Part shown: piece by piece, positions 22,273 to 31,583 of the stretch
Numbering within the stretch: the first letter of the stretch is position 1
Layout of the letters: each line of letters begins with the position of its first letter
DNA from: Tuctoria greenei
Lineage: Eukaryota > Streptophyta > Magnoliopsida > Poales > Poaceae
Length of the DNA: 64,000 bases
Assembly: GCA_036927565.1 (NCBI GenBank)
Contig: JAYESD010000009.1
Coordinates: forward strand, 148,946,929 to 149,010,928
Direction: 5' to 3'
Notes under the pieces: generated by a model
Database searches by the model: none
What the model saw: the letters and a program-made list of their open reading frames with translations, nothing else
Told to the model about the DNA's origin: nothing
Position numbers and translations under genes: made by a program

Positions 22273-22964
22273 GCGAGCTTCTCCCTCTTCCTCAGCGGAG
22301 CCCATCTGTTGACCAGGAAGTTGCAGAAGACAATCTGAGGGGTCACTCCACCCTCCACGGATTCGCGGATCCTGGTCAGGATGGGGTTGAAGGCATCTGA
22401 CAGCTCTGAAACTACACTCCAAGCGTCGGTGTCAATGTTGGGGAGTCCTTGGGGCAGCTCCAACCTCTCGTGCTCCTCCACTACAATGATGACCCAATAC
22501 TTCTTCAAGTCATCCCATTTGCCACAAGGGAATGACTTCAAGTACTTGAAGGTGCAGTTCTTGCGCTTCACGAAATAGTAAAAGCCAAGAAGCTCAGTCC
22601 CCTTGCTGATGGTGTGGACAGTGAAGAAGGTACGAAACAACTCGATGTAGGGGGGAACACGCACCCACATCTCGCAAAAGTGGATGAAAGTCGCCACTTG
22701 CAGAAGAGAATGGGGGCCAAGATGATATAGCTCGAGACCATAAAAGTCCAGCAGCATTAAAATAAAGGTTGAAAAAGGTGGGATCAATCCCACCATAGCG
22801 TACGCAGAGAAGTACACCATGTCGCCATTACGCTCCTTCTTGAACGGGAGCTCGCCGGTGCGGATCAGGTGGCTGAAGGAGTCACTGGACCACCCCATAT
22901 AGGTCCGAGCCTTCATCAAATCGTCCTTGCTCTTGAGGCGGCTCTTGGGAAGACCCAACTCCAT
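22273..22964 (-). pseudogene. T antisense ORF, 5' half (putative gypsy-type transposon domain)
   Basis: ATG at 22964 (MELGLPKSRLKSKDD) opens a domain I recognise as the PF04195-type 'putative gypsy type transposon' region of Tat-lineage aORFs: GELPFKKERNGDMVYFSAY, PFSTFILMLLDFYGLELYHL, PHSLLQVATFIHFCEMW and VPPYIELFRTFF. About 230 residues are present up to the S1 insertion. The frame continues on the far side of S1 at 1036, with one stop there. It runs against the direction of T and close to its 3' LTR. The biochemical role of these proteins is unknown. Confidence 0.75.
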
Positions 22965-23502
22965 TGCGGCAAAGTGGAGTGAAGGAAGAGAAAGCTAGGC
23001 GAAGTTTGGGAGGCTCTGAGTGCAAGTTTGATCGAAAGCGTAAAGAGTCCTCAAACCGCACATACTTTCCTTCTTAAGTAAGCCTCTATGACACTTGGAT
23101 GGAAACCGCAACAAGAGTGGGGTCACATTTCAAAAATCTACCATGTCCATGACGAATGGGTCCGGGGCCACCCTAACAAAGAGATCGAGGTTATTACCTC
23201 AGGCAAACTGTTGTCATGATGGGCAGCGGGAGACCCAAAGGCGGCACTCTGACAAGGCGCTCGGAACCGATACGGTTTTTATATTGGGAACTGGCGACCT
23301 TCAATTACGTGAGATCCGCACTCAAAGATCTCATCTGCCGTGTTCATAACAAGCCACGTGACGATGGTTTAACCCCGGACCATCGCCCCAATGGCACATT
23401 AGGAGACTTTTGAAGTCGAAGCACATGAATCAAGGATGGCCCCACCTTTGGTAGAATAACTTGACCCAAAGGGTTTCTCCCAAAGGTGGGCCCGGGGGCC
23501 AC
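22965..23502. other. T spacer between aORF and 3' LTR
   Basis: About 540 bp hold no supported ORF. On the minus strand a CT-rich stretch (TTTCTCTTCCTTCACTCC) precedes the aORF ATG, as a leader might. On the plus strand AAAGGTGGGCCCGGGGGCCAC (ending 23502) is the purine-rich tract placed before the 3' LTR, as in Tat-type elements. Confidence 0.55.
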
Positions 23503-23632
23503 TGTCGGTACCCTGCATACTGAGTACCCTATGATACCCCAGGAAGTGCAAGAGAGTTCTACCCGTCAAAGTTGAAGGTCTCCTCAGGCCCCACATGTCA
23601 TATTACACCGGGGCCGCATCCCTCATATGGGT

Positions 23633-23826
23633 AGCTCCGGAGATTGACACGTGTAATGTAAATTTGGAGCTAAACTCCCAACACAGGGAAGCTCCGCGAT
23701 CTACACGTGTATAATGACCCCATACCTAATCCCCAACAGAGGGAAGCTCCGATGCTGACACGTGTATAGCAGTTCCGGAGGTACCTCCCCGCAAGGGGAA
23801 GCTCCGAAGCTGCCACGCGTGGAGCC
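23633..23826 (+). promoter_or_regulatory. T U3 repeat modules with G-boxes
   Basis: AGCTCCG occurs at 23633, 23689, 23745 and 23800, a spacing of 55-57 bp. Each is followed after 6-8 bases by ACACGTGT (23647-23654, 23703-23710, 23758-23765) or, in the fourth, by CCACGCGTGG. ACGTG cores are known binding sites of plant bZIP and bHLH factors. The modules lie about 280-470 bp upstream of the TATA box. That they act as an enhancer is inference. Confidence 0.6.
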
Positions 23827-24103
23827 TCCGGACCTTCATCACCAACAAATGCATGGGCGGATCCTATTCAGCACGAACATTCAAGGGACAGTTAAAGCGG
23901 CAGTTACAAGACCTGATTACGTGTTGTTAATGCTGTATTAACAACACACGATCAAAGCACTGTTAATAGAGGTAACACACTCATTAAGGCACATTATCAC
24001 ACTATTAACCATGCTTAATACTCATAGACAGTGTATTAGGATATTAAATACACTGGGGCCACATGTCGGGCCAGGTGAATGATGTAATGGTCAGTCCTTA
24101 GAC

Positions 24104-24111
24104 TATAAAAG
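24104..24111 (+). promoter_or_regulatory. T LTR TATA box
   Basis: CTATAAAAGG on the plus strand with a leader downstream is a canonical plant TATA context and supports plus orientation of T. Confidence 0.65.
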
Positions 24112-24352
24112 GACTGAGCCACACGATATAGAGGGACAACTCCAAGCTGAGCCAGAGACTACGCTTTCTAGCGATTCACAATACAACAACACACACCCCA
24201 TGGAGTAGGGTATTACGCTCAGGCGGCCCGAACCACGTAAATCTCCCGTGTCACCATCTTGCTCTTGATCACTGCGTGCCCTAACTGAAACAAGAACCTC
24301 CGCAGACTACTTTTGGTAGTACCGGGGGAAGTGTCATTGCTACACTTCGACA

Positions 24353-24555
24353 GCTGCATTAGTCGAACTTATCATTGATGATCATTAGTGCTTGTATTCG
24401 AGTATATTATGAATTCTGTAATAAAAGTACTTATTCAATAATTTGAGCTGTGGTAATTCTCTATATATCATTTGTGATGCACTTGTGTATGTGTGTTGAA
24501 CATCCTGGGCACACATATACTGCACTTGGTTCATTTTCGGAACCGGATGTCACAG
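24353..24555 (+). repeat. K0: 3' end of an older Tekay-type LTR
   Basis: From GCTGCATTAGTCGAAC to CCGGATGTCACA this follows the last 200 bp of the K1 LTR base for base with many substitutions, including GAACATCCTGGGCACACATAT. It is more diverged from the K1 LTRs than they are from each other. T was inserted within it, so the rest lies left of the window. No primer site follows, so this is the right end of an element or solo LTR. Confidence 0.75.
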
Positions 24556-25225
24556 CTTGCCCCGATCCTGTCCATGCGGCCATGACTGGTTGATCCGGTC
24601 CACCTGGGCGAAACCCTGCGCGTGAGCGTGAGGCGTCCCACACCCAAACTCCTGTCGGCCGTCGCCCAAGCTCGAGCCCCGAAGGCCGAAGCCACTCATG
24701 ACTCGCTCGTCCCTACGGTTTTTTCAAATATCTATTTTCTGTCTTGATGCTTTTTAATATCGAACAATGTAATGAATTATTGTGTGCTTTAAAAAACTTT
24801 GTACTTGTTGTGGAGTTTGCTATTTACCATCAAATCAAATCTGGTTCACTTTGTCCTAGGTATGTTGTAGACCTGCAGTGTTGTACCTGCACTCCACTAG
24901 CATGAAAACTTCCCTTTGTCCTGATTGTATTTTTCCTTTTGGCATTCGTCCTAATTCTTTATGCTTCACATATACAATGTTAATGTTGTCATTGTTTGAA
25001 ACACAAACCACATGGTTATTTAGCGTTGGTTCCGATAAAAAATTTGAAACCGTTCTGATATCAACGTATTTCCGTTCAGATTTATCCGTTACCGTTATTT
25101 CTGAAGTTTCTGATACCATAACCATATCCGATAGTTCTCTTTCCAACCCCGTTTCTGAAAATTAAATACAAAAATGAGAATGATTTGACCCTTTTTCCAG
25201 CCGTTTCTGACCGTTTTCATCCCTA
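24556..25225. mobile_element. H: hAT (Ac/Ds-like) element, one end
   Basis: The right end reads CCGTTTCTGACCGTTTTCATCCCTA (25201-25225 region), matching the TTTTCATCCCTA end of maize Ac/Ds. Subterminal DNA (about 24990-25225) is dense in CCGTT/AACGG motifs, including AAACGG, the known Ac transposase binding core. An 8-bp duplication ACCCCACC would lie at 25226-25233; its partner is not in view. The inner part (24556-24700, GC-rich, then AT-rich) has no ORF that I recognise, and its assignment to H is inferred from position. Confidence 0.55.
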
Positions 25226-26215
25226 ACCCCACCAGAGACATTACTTCTTCCGGCTTCCTTGATGGGAAGTAGGTCAATGGTTAGGCTCCGACATTTGTAC
25301 AAATGATAATTCGGGTAAGGTAACCGAATTTCATTGACAAAGCCGGGATAATAAAATATCAAAGAGCCATCTTGATCATGCTTAAGGGTATGTCCTTGCA
25401 CTAAATAATCTTCATCAATTAATTCTCTCTCATTTTCAATGTACTCCAATGAAGAATATTCTAGTACTCCTACCCTAGTAGCAATACAGGTAATCAATGA
25501 AGTACATTCAATTGGCCCTACCCTTAGAATGTAATCTAACAATTGTGTCATCATGGCAATAACTAAAGCAACTTTTATATTTTTAATCATGGCAAATAGA
25601 ATTTTCAGCTCATCATCACGCACTATCCTTACATCTTCTCTAGGGAACATAGTCATAGCCACCCATCTATGCATGAAGCGTAAAGTGGGGTTGTGCAAGT
25701 GGCTATTCCTAGGTGCACTACATCTGACCTCACTAGTTAAATCTTGCCAAAAAAATTGTTTGTTAAACTTAGGCAAAGTGTTTAAATCTAGTAAACCACG
25801 TTTATGGAAGCCTAGGATTTCACTCAATTCTTTCCATAGGATGGTGTATTCTCTTTGAAATAATCGAAAAGTACTACCATCAAATACTATTTTGAGTGTG
25901 CAAAGAAAGTGTATGGAGAGAAGGCATGAACCTTTCTCCTCTATGTGAACAAAGTTTTCCCATCCTAATGCACGCCAAATGGAAAAGAATTCAAAACACA
26001 TACCTATTTTAGAGATCAAATCCAGATCATAAGCTTATGTCGAGGTCATCATCGTGAAGAAGTTGGTGAGGGTTGCTCCTCTCACCCATAGGAGTGTCCT
26101 CTCCTACACTCCTCCTCCGTGAACTTGGTGTAGCAACAGAAGAGGGGCATGCACTTGAGTCTCCACCATGGCTTGAGTTTGCAGCCTTCTTCCTCTTTCC
26201 AAACAACCTATTCAT
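25226..26215 (-). pseudogene. Athila env-position ORF (ORF1-like)
   Basis: I start it at ATG 26215 (MNRLFGKRKKAAN), the first ATG of that frame, followed by a Ser-rich segment with SSRRRSVGEDTPMGERSN. A frameshift near 26030 separates this from the main block, which has FFSIWRALGWENFVHIEEKG, FLCTLKIVFDGSTFRLFQ, LWKELSEILGF and, further on, HRWVAMTMFPREDVRIVR. That is the conserved region of Athila ORF1-like proteins. The frame runs into the end of H near 25226. Codons upstream of the ATG encode a hydrophobic stretch (LVVFLLVVAIKG) but have no ATG of their own. Confidence 0.65.
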
Positions 26216-26374
26216 TCCTTTTATGGCCACAACAAGCAAGAACACAACAAGGCAATTACTCGAAAGTGGTGATGTTAGTGAAAACAAAACCCCAACGAAT
26301 TTTTCCTTGAAGAACTTTAGAGCAAATTGTAAATGCAAACAAAAGCAAATCTTTTTGAGTTGGATTTTGAGCAA

Positions 26375-27071
26375 GAGTGCTTCAACAAAGAGAAAGAAAA
26401 CAATGTGAGCAAGAGTGACTTTGGGGATGTATGAAATGAGGTGAAGTGTGAGAAGAGATCCTCACGGCCACCTTTTATAGTGTGCAATACCCAACTGTCA
26501 CTAGGGAACCAAATGTAGCCGTTGGAGGAGAGAGAGCCAAATTGACTCTTTCCCCTAGTCGGCCGAACAGGGGGGTCGACCGATCTGGCAGGTGCCCCCC
26601 TATTCTCCCTTTTGGCAGGTGGCTCCCCAACGGCTATGAAATTAGCACTTTCATGAAATACCACTTGTGCAACTCAGAAAAATTATTTTCCAAATAAAAA
26701 CTCTTTTTTCAAAACCCAACAATTTTCTTTTTATGAAAAATAAAGAAATAAAAATGATAGTTGAGAATATAAGATTCTCAACTTGTTAAGAAAAACCAAA
26801 CATGCTGTGGGGAAAATCATTAAGTGGGGAAAATTCAAATAAAGAGAAGAGAAAACAAAAATCAAATAAAGGAGAAGTACCAATTTAACCTATTGGCTAG
26901 GTCTCACCATCGTCTGATGAGATGGACATTCCTCCTTCTTCATTTCTTGACATCTAGGCCCGGAGGGATGGGCTCGGACGGCTTGTCTTGCTTTTTCCGC
27001 CATTTCTTCTTTGGCGGCTTGGTGGACTTGGGCTATTGAGGAGGCCCAAACTTCTCCGTCTTCTTGGGATG
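26375..27071 (-). other. AT region between protease and env-position ORF, with TATA box
   Basis: The first 180 bp (27071-26890) still read as the Lys/Pro-rich end of the protease ORF (WRKKQDKPSEPIPPG) with stops. After that come AT-rich DNA, a GC-rich patch near 26530-26640, and in sense CTATAAAAGG (26480-26471) about 255 bp upstream of the ORF ATG. No RT or integrase motif is present. Confidence 0.5.
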
Positions 27072-28596
27072 TCAGCGTGGACGATAATACGGGTTTTCCA
27101 CATAGATAAAATTCCTCATGAATGCAATGAGTGGGTCCACCTTTGGAGGTGTGATTTCGACCTCTTGAATGTGTTTAATATTTGGCCCATACTTGATACG
27201 GATCATGGAGCATTGCTCCAACTTTGGGCGAAAGTTAAACTTCTCCTCCTTGGCATTGATATGGAAGTGGATTTCTCCATCTCTCACATCTATGCTAGCC
27301 TTCGCGGTGCTTAGGAACGGACGCCCAAGAATGAGCAGCGTATCCTTCTCGACCTCCATGTCGAGCACCACGAGATCCACGGGTATGAAGCAGTTCCATA
27401 TTTTCACCGGGACATCTTCAGCAATACCTGCCAAATAACAGACTGGAGAATCAGCCAGTTGGAGCTGCATTGGTGTTGGAGTAAGCTTCGTGAAGTTCAG
27501 CTGGTCGAAAACCACCTTGGGCATCACACTCACACTTGCTCCAAGGTCACAAAGGGCCTTGTAAAAGTGGTGTGCCCCAATTGATCATGACATTGTAGGA
27601 CATCCAGGGTCCTTCAGCCAGTTGTCTCCTTGTAGAGAAATCATGTTGACATTTTCCACGTGAGGTTCGGGCTGTCCTAGCATCTTGCCATTCTCCATTG
27701 GAGGAACAACAGCTGTCAGTTGAGCCAACTGAGTTCCCAACATCTTGTTGAAACTCAATTGATTCTTGAAGGCTCAGGATAGTCCTTCAATCTTGGCATT
27801 AATGTTTATAGTGTCCTGTCATTGGTCGACAACTTCTTGGATATAGCCTCATTGATCTTCAGTTGGACAATGGCAAGTCCTCTCAAGTTGGGTTGATTTC
27901 CATTGTTGCCATTATTGTTGTACCCTCCTTGAAAGAAAGGGTGTGGTTGGCCCCACCCTTGACCTCCTGGACGATAGACATTGTTGTATCCACTGTTGGC
28001 TACGTATAGGGCATCCTCATAGGTTTCTGGGCAGTCATTTCCCAAATGGCCCATGTTGCCACAGACTTCACAAGTGATGTGAGGGTCTAAGGCATAAGCA
28101 TTACCACATACTTCACCATGTCCACCTCCATCAAGGTGTGCATGCTTCGCTGGAGGGTATGGAGATGCTCGTTGCTCCAACCCATGTTTGACACCATCTC
28201 ATTAAGCAAATCTTTGGCTTTGTGCACCGTCAATCAAAAGAAGGCACCTCCAGCAGCAACATCAACATGGTCACGGGTGAAATTATGAGCCAGTCATCCA
28301 TCCCAGGGTGGCGACATGCTAGGATGTACTCCTAAAGCTTTTCCCAAGCCTCGGGAATAGATTCCTTGGCATCTTGCTTGAAGCTAGAAATTCTTCCACG
28401 TAGGGCACTGGTCTTGCCCAATGGGAAACACTTGGCGAGGAATGCTGTAGAACACTTCTCCCAAGTATCTACAACATTTCGGTTCGCGTAGAACCAATGT
28501 TTCGCTCTCCTAAGAAGAGAGAACGGGAACAACCTAAGACGGACAACATCAGGAGATACGTCCTTTATCTTAAAAGTGCTGCAAATCTCAAGGAAC
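27072..28596 (-). pseudogene. Athila gag-protease
   Basis: Gag shows the Athila core (VVRLRLFPFSLLRRAKHWFY, TWEKCSTAFLAKCFP, LRGRISSFKQ) at 28594-28332, a TAG after EAWEKL near 28329, then a zinc knuckle CEVCGNMGHLGNDC near 28070. Protease has the CDLGASVSVM active site near 27550 and DTLLILGRPFLSTAKA near 27330. The N-terminal part is cut at about 28596 by S2. Several stops and frame changes show that it is dead. Confidence 0.8.
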
Positions 28597-29442
28597 TAGG
28601 GGGGTGGGGGGGGGGGGTGAATAGGCCTTTTGAATTTTAGTTGGAACCTGCAACACTTAGCAACTTGATCAAATATCAGGAAATTGGACTAGTCCGGTAG
28701 AGTGCAGACTAGTCTGGTGCGTGCAGACTAGATTGATCAAATTAGATCAATGATTTCAATACAAGCACAGTACGCAGTGGAATATAGTATGTAACTTGAA
28801 AGTATTGAGTCAATGAAATTAAGAGTAACACAAATTTCAATGTTTTAACATAAGATGTACAAGATCAAGTAAACCCTAGAATATGTTATGAAAAACTTAA
28901 GAACAAGTTTGCCACAAGATTTTATCCCGTGGTTCGGTTCCCACAAAGGCAACCTACGTCCACGTTGAGGAGCCCACGAAAGGATCGGGTCTTCACTGAC
29001 CCTAACCTCGTTGAATCGCCACAAAGGCCAATTCTCTTTCACTATCACAAGGGTAAATCACCAAGTTTAAGGGGCCTTCTCACAAGTTGACGGCTCCCCA
29101 AGATTACAAATCAAACACCACCAATAACACACTCTTAAGATCAACAATGAAACACTAGGAGTGTGTTAGAGAATCAAATCCAAGAGCTCAAACGAGTGGA
29201 ATCGTGTCTCTCCTTTGATCCAAAGTCAATCCTCAAGGATTTGATCTTTCTTGCGTTGGATTACATGGAAAGATGTGTTTTCTAAGCTCTTGGAGGGTGT
29301 GACAGCGCAGGGAGTCGAGAGAATTGAAAGTAGGGTCGTGCACATCTATTTATATGGTGTTTCCAAAAGTTATTGTTAGGGTTTCGAGGGTCCAGACTAG
29401 TCCGTTGTGGAGTCCGGACTAGTCTGGTGTGCGGCGTGTAGA
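28597..29442 (-). repeat. S2 3' LTR remnant
   Basis: The left edge (CTAGGGGGGTGGGGG...GTGAATAGGCC) matches the style of the S1 LTR start after about 20 bases, so the TG terminus seems lost. In sense it holds TATAAATA at 29354-29347, with CGGACTAGTCTGG/CAGACTAGTCCG boxes at 29388-29425 just upstream. The G-rich run at 28598-28617 is C-rich in sense and lies near the U5 end. The assignment to S2 rests on orientation, position and the shared CGGACTAGTCCG box. Confidence 0.6.
29347..29425 (-). promoter_or_regulatory. S2 LTR core promoter: TATA box and two palindromic boxes
   Basis: In sense two boxes of the CGGACTAGTCCG type (29425-29388) lie 35-75 bp before TATAAATAG (29354-29346). This is the tightest box-to-TATA layout in the window. 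Confidence 0.55.
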
Positions 29443-31074
29443 ATATCCATCATCATATACCAATATCCATATTCAATACCAGAATTTAATTCATAACCAT
29501 CCATAACCATAACACCAACCATAACCATCCCAAATACCATCCCAATACCGAGTCCCCTCTAGTCATGGAAGTTGTCCAGGTGCTCATAACTGGGAGCATG
29601 ACTATCATGATAGTTTTATTAGACTCTGCAGAGTTTGTACCACTTTAACCATGTGTTTGTGATTTCATCACCTTTTGATGACTAGAACCTCTATTATACC
29701 GTCTCACACTTCCATCGATGTGTGGCCCAGATATCACAAAATAGCCTTTACAAAGGGATTACTAGCCTATTTGGATCCCACTGAGGTTTCACCGGTGGTG
29801 ATGTCTCCTACAGAGCACATCTTTAACCAAGGGCCCCCTCTTGAGCCATTCGGATCCCAGGGTAGTCCCACCAATCATCAACAAACCCAATCCGACTAAC
29901 CCTTCCCCGAGTGTCCCTAATGGTCCAAATAGCACTAGCAAAGCCCTAATTAATCAGCTACGCCACACCCATACTTGGCCTCGTGGTGGCACTGTAGTCC
30001 TGGCTTATTCTCGCATGAACTGGTCCTTAGATCTAAAGCAAGCAAACCACCATAACGTCCAACCCATCCACATACCAGGCTTTCTTAGATCACCCATTAC
30101 CATATCATATTGACCAGTTCACATTAACCATAATGTCATTAATGCATAATTAAATGTGTAGTGTTGTTTTCTCATCCCAATTAATTAAGCGAATCAAAAA
30201 GGTAAAAAGCTCATACCGACTCTCTACTATAAATTCCAGGTGACAAGGGTGGTCAAACAAAACTAGTAAACTTCCAATCATAGTATTTCCCATCAATTTG
30301 ACACAAGCATGCAATTTTGCAAACAAAACATTTATTATCTAAATAGGATCAATATGCTTCAAGGATACTTGCCTTGCTCTTGGGATTGATTCGGGTCAAA
30401 GCCTTCAAACTCTTGGTGCTGGAGATCCTCCGCGGCACTCTCTAGCGCAAATCCGTCTAGTCCACACAATAAATATACAAGACAAGAAACACAATCAAAG
30501 AGTGCACACATATTACTCAATATGACATGATATGCATGACTGATACAAATGCAAGGAAGAACTTGTTAATAGATTGCTTTTAAATGATCACTATCTAGTT
30601 CTAATAGATTTTAACAAGTTTATACATGTTTGGATGTGATTAGATCTAATTTTAGAATTAACTAAACATAAATTAACCAGGAGAATCGGACTAGTCTGCT
30701 AGGGACCGGACAAGTCCGCACTTTGCGAGATCAGCAGATTAGGGTTTTCTAGGTCGACGTGAATTTGGATATTAGGGGTCGAATTCACGTAAGGAAAATA
30801 AAATAGGAGGTATACCAGGTGTTTAGGACTCCAATGAATCAAGGACATTGGAGGCAACACTTGGATCTTGACGATCTAGGGTTGATGAAGAACTTGATGG
30901 TGGATTGTTGATGAAGAACTCGAAGTTGATGGATATCTTTATCCTCTTTCGTTTCCTCCTCCTCTTCTTCTTGCTTGGTATCTCCTTCCCCCTCCTTGAT
31001 GGTGGATCTCCACGAACTAGGGTTTGGGTGGGTGGAAAAGTGGCAAATAGATGTCAAGCCAAGGGGTGGGGTTG

Positions 31075-31082
31075 TTTATATA
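31075..31082 (-). promoter_or_regulatory. K2 LTR TATA box (3' LTR copy)
   Basis: CTATATAAAC in sense, with its twin at 46212-46219 in the 5' LTR. Confidence 0.65.
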
Positions 31083-31249
31083 GAGGTGGAGGCTAGGGCT
31101 AGATGGATTTCGAGTTTGAGATGAGTAGAGCTCGGTTTAGAGTCCCACATGGGCTCTAAAAGAGTTAGGCACGACATCCCTAGGCCCACTTAATGTGAAA
31201 CCCAAGAAACAAGTCGTAAAACAAAGGATTAATTTGGAGTCGCGAAATA

Positions 31250-31570
31250 TTGAACAAGTCCGAAAAGGACCAGACTAGTCCGAAGTTGTCCAGAGAGAAA
31301 TCGAACAACTCTGGCAAAAAATCGGACAAGTTCGACTTTAGTCAGAGAGGAAAACGGACAAGTCCGCTGGAACACCGAACTAGTTCGGACAAGTCCAGGG
31401 ACTTAGCAAATTTTCAAGGATTCTTGGAACACCGGACTAGTCCGCATAGGACCGGACAAGTCTGAAAGTGTCCAGAGGCAAAAACGTACTAGTCCGCAGC
31501 AAAAACGGACAAGTCCGACGGAGGTCAGAGAGAAATCGGACTTGTCCTCACCAAAATCGCACTAGTCCGC
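31250..31570 (-). promoter_or_regulatory. K2 U3 array of CGGACTAGTCCG / CGGACAAGTCCG boxes
   Basis: About fifteen full or half boxes of the plan CGGAC-(T/A)-AGTCCG occur in 320 bp, 170-490 bp upstream of the TATA box in sense. The same array is in the other LTR at about 46385-46700, with independent point changes. The perfect form is a 12-bp palindrome. Confidence 0.65.
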
Positions 31571-31583
31571 AATTTCCAGAATT

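Larger units (their letters stand above)
1..24352 (+). mobile_element. Tat-lineage Ty3-gypsy element T, 3' part, interrupted by S1
   Basis: Only the 3' end of this element is in the window: an antisense ORF on the minus strand, a spacer, and a 3' LTR of 850 bp ending at 24352. Orientation is plus, judged from a CTATAAAAGG box on the plus strand inside the LTR, the TGTCGGTACCC start and CTTCGACA end of the LTR, and the purine-rich GGGCCCGGGGGCCAC tract just before it. A minus-strand ORF of the 'putative gypsy type transposon' family (PF04195-like) between pol and the 3' LTR is a known trait of Tat/Ogre-lineage elements. Gag, pol and the 5' LTR lie left of base 1. S1 is inserted at 1037-1041/22268-22272. 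T itself entered the K0 LTR; GCTGC at 24353 is probably its target duplication, but the left copy is out of view. Confidence 0.7.
23503..24352 (+). repeat. T 3' LTR
   Basis: The 850-bp LTR starts TGTCGGTACCCTGCATAC and ends CACTTCGACA, the terminal style of Tat/RIRE2-type grass elements. U3 holds four modules of about 55 bp with GCTCCG and a G-box (see 23633-23826). TATAAAAG lies at 24104-24111, followed by a leader with 'GAGGGACAACTCCAAGCTGAG'-type sequence. The right end abuts older LTR sequence of K0. Confidence 0.75.
25226..28596 (-). mobile_element. AT: Athila-type Ty3-gypsy element, internal part
   Basis: On the minus strand it has gag, protease and an env-position ORF, but no RT, RNase H or integrase between them. 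Both outer ends lie under other elements: H/K0/T on the left and S2 on the right. No LTR or primer site of AT is visible. It is the oldest layer that can be ordered here. Confidence 0.75.

Noticed and set aside
22245..22964. Reading the minus-strand ORF as the gag of a minus-strand element
   Set aside because: The neighbouring LTR has its TATA box, end style and purine tract in plus orientation, so the ORF is antisense within a plus-strand Tat element.
24556..24720. GC-rich stretch as a separate gene
   Set aside because: No start codon with an ORF of useful length and no domain; assigned by position to the hAT-like element with low confidence.
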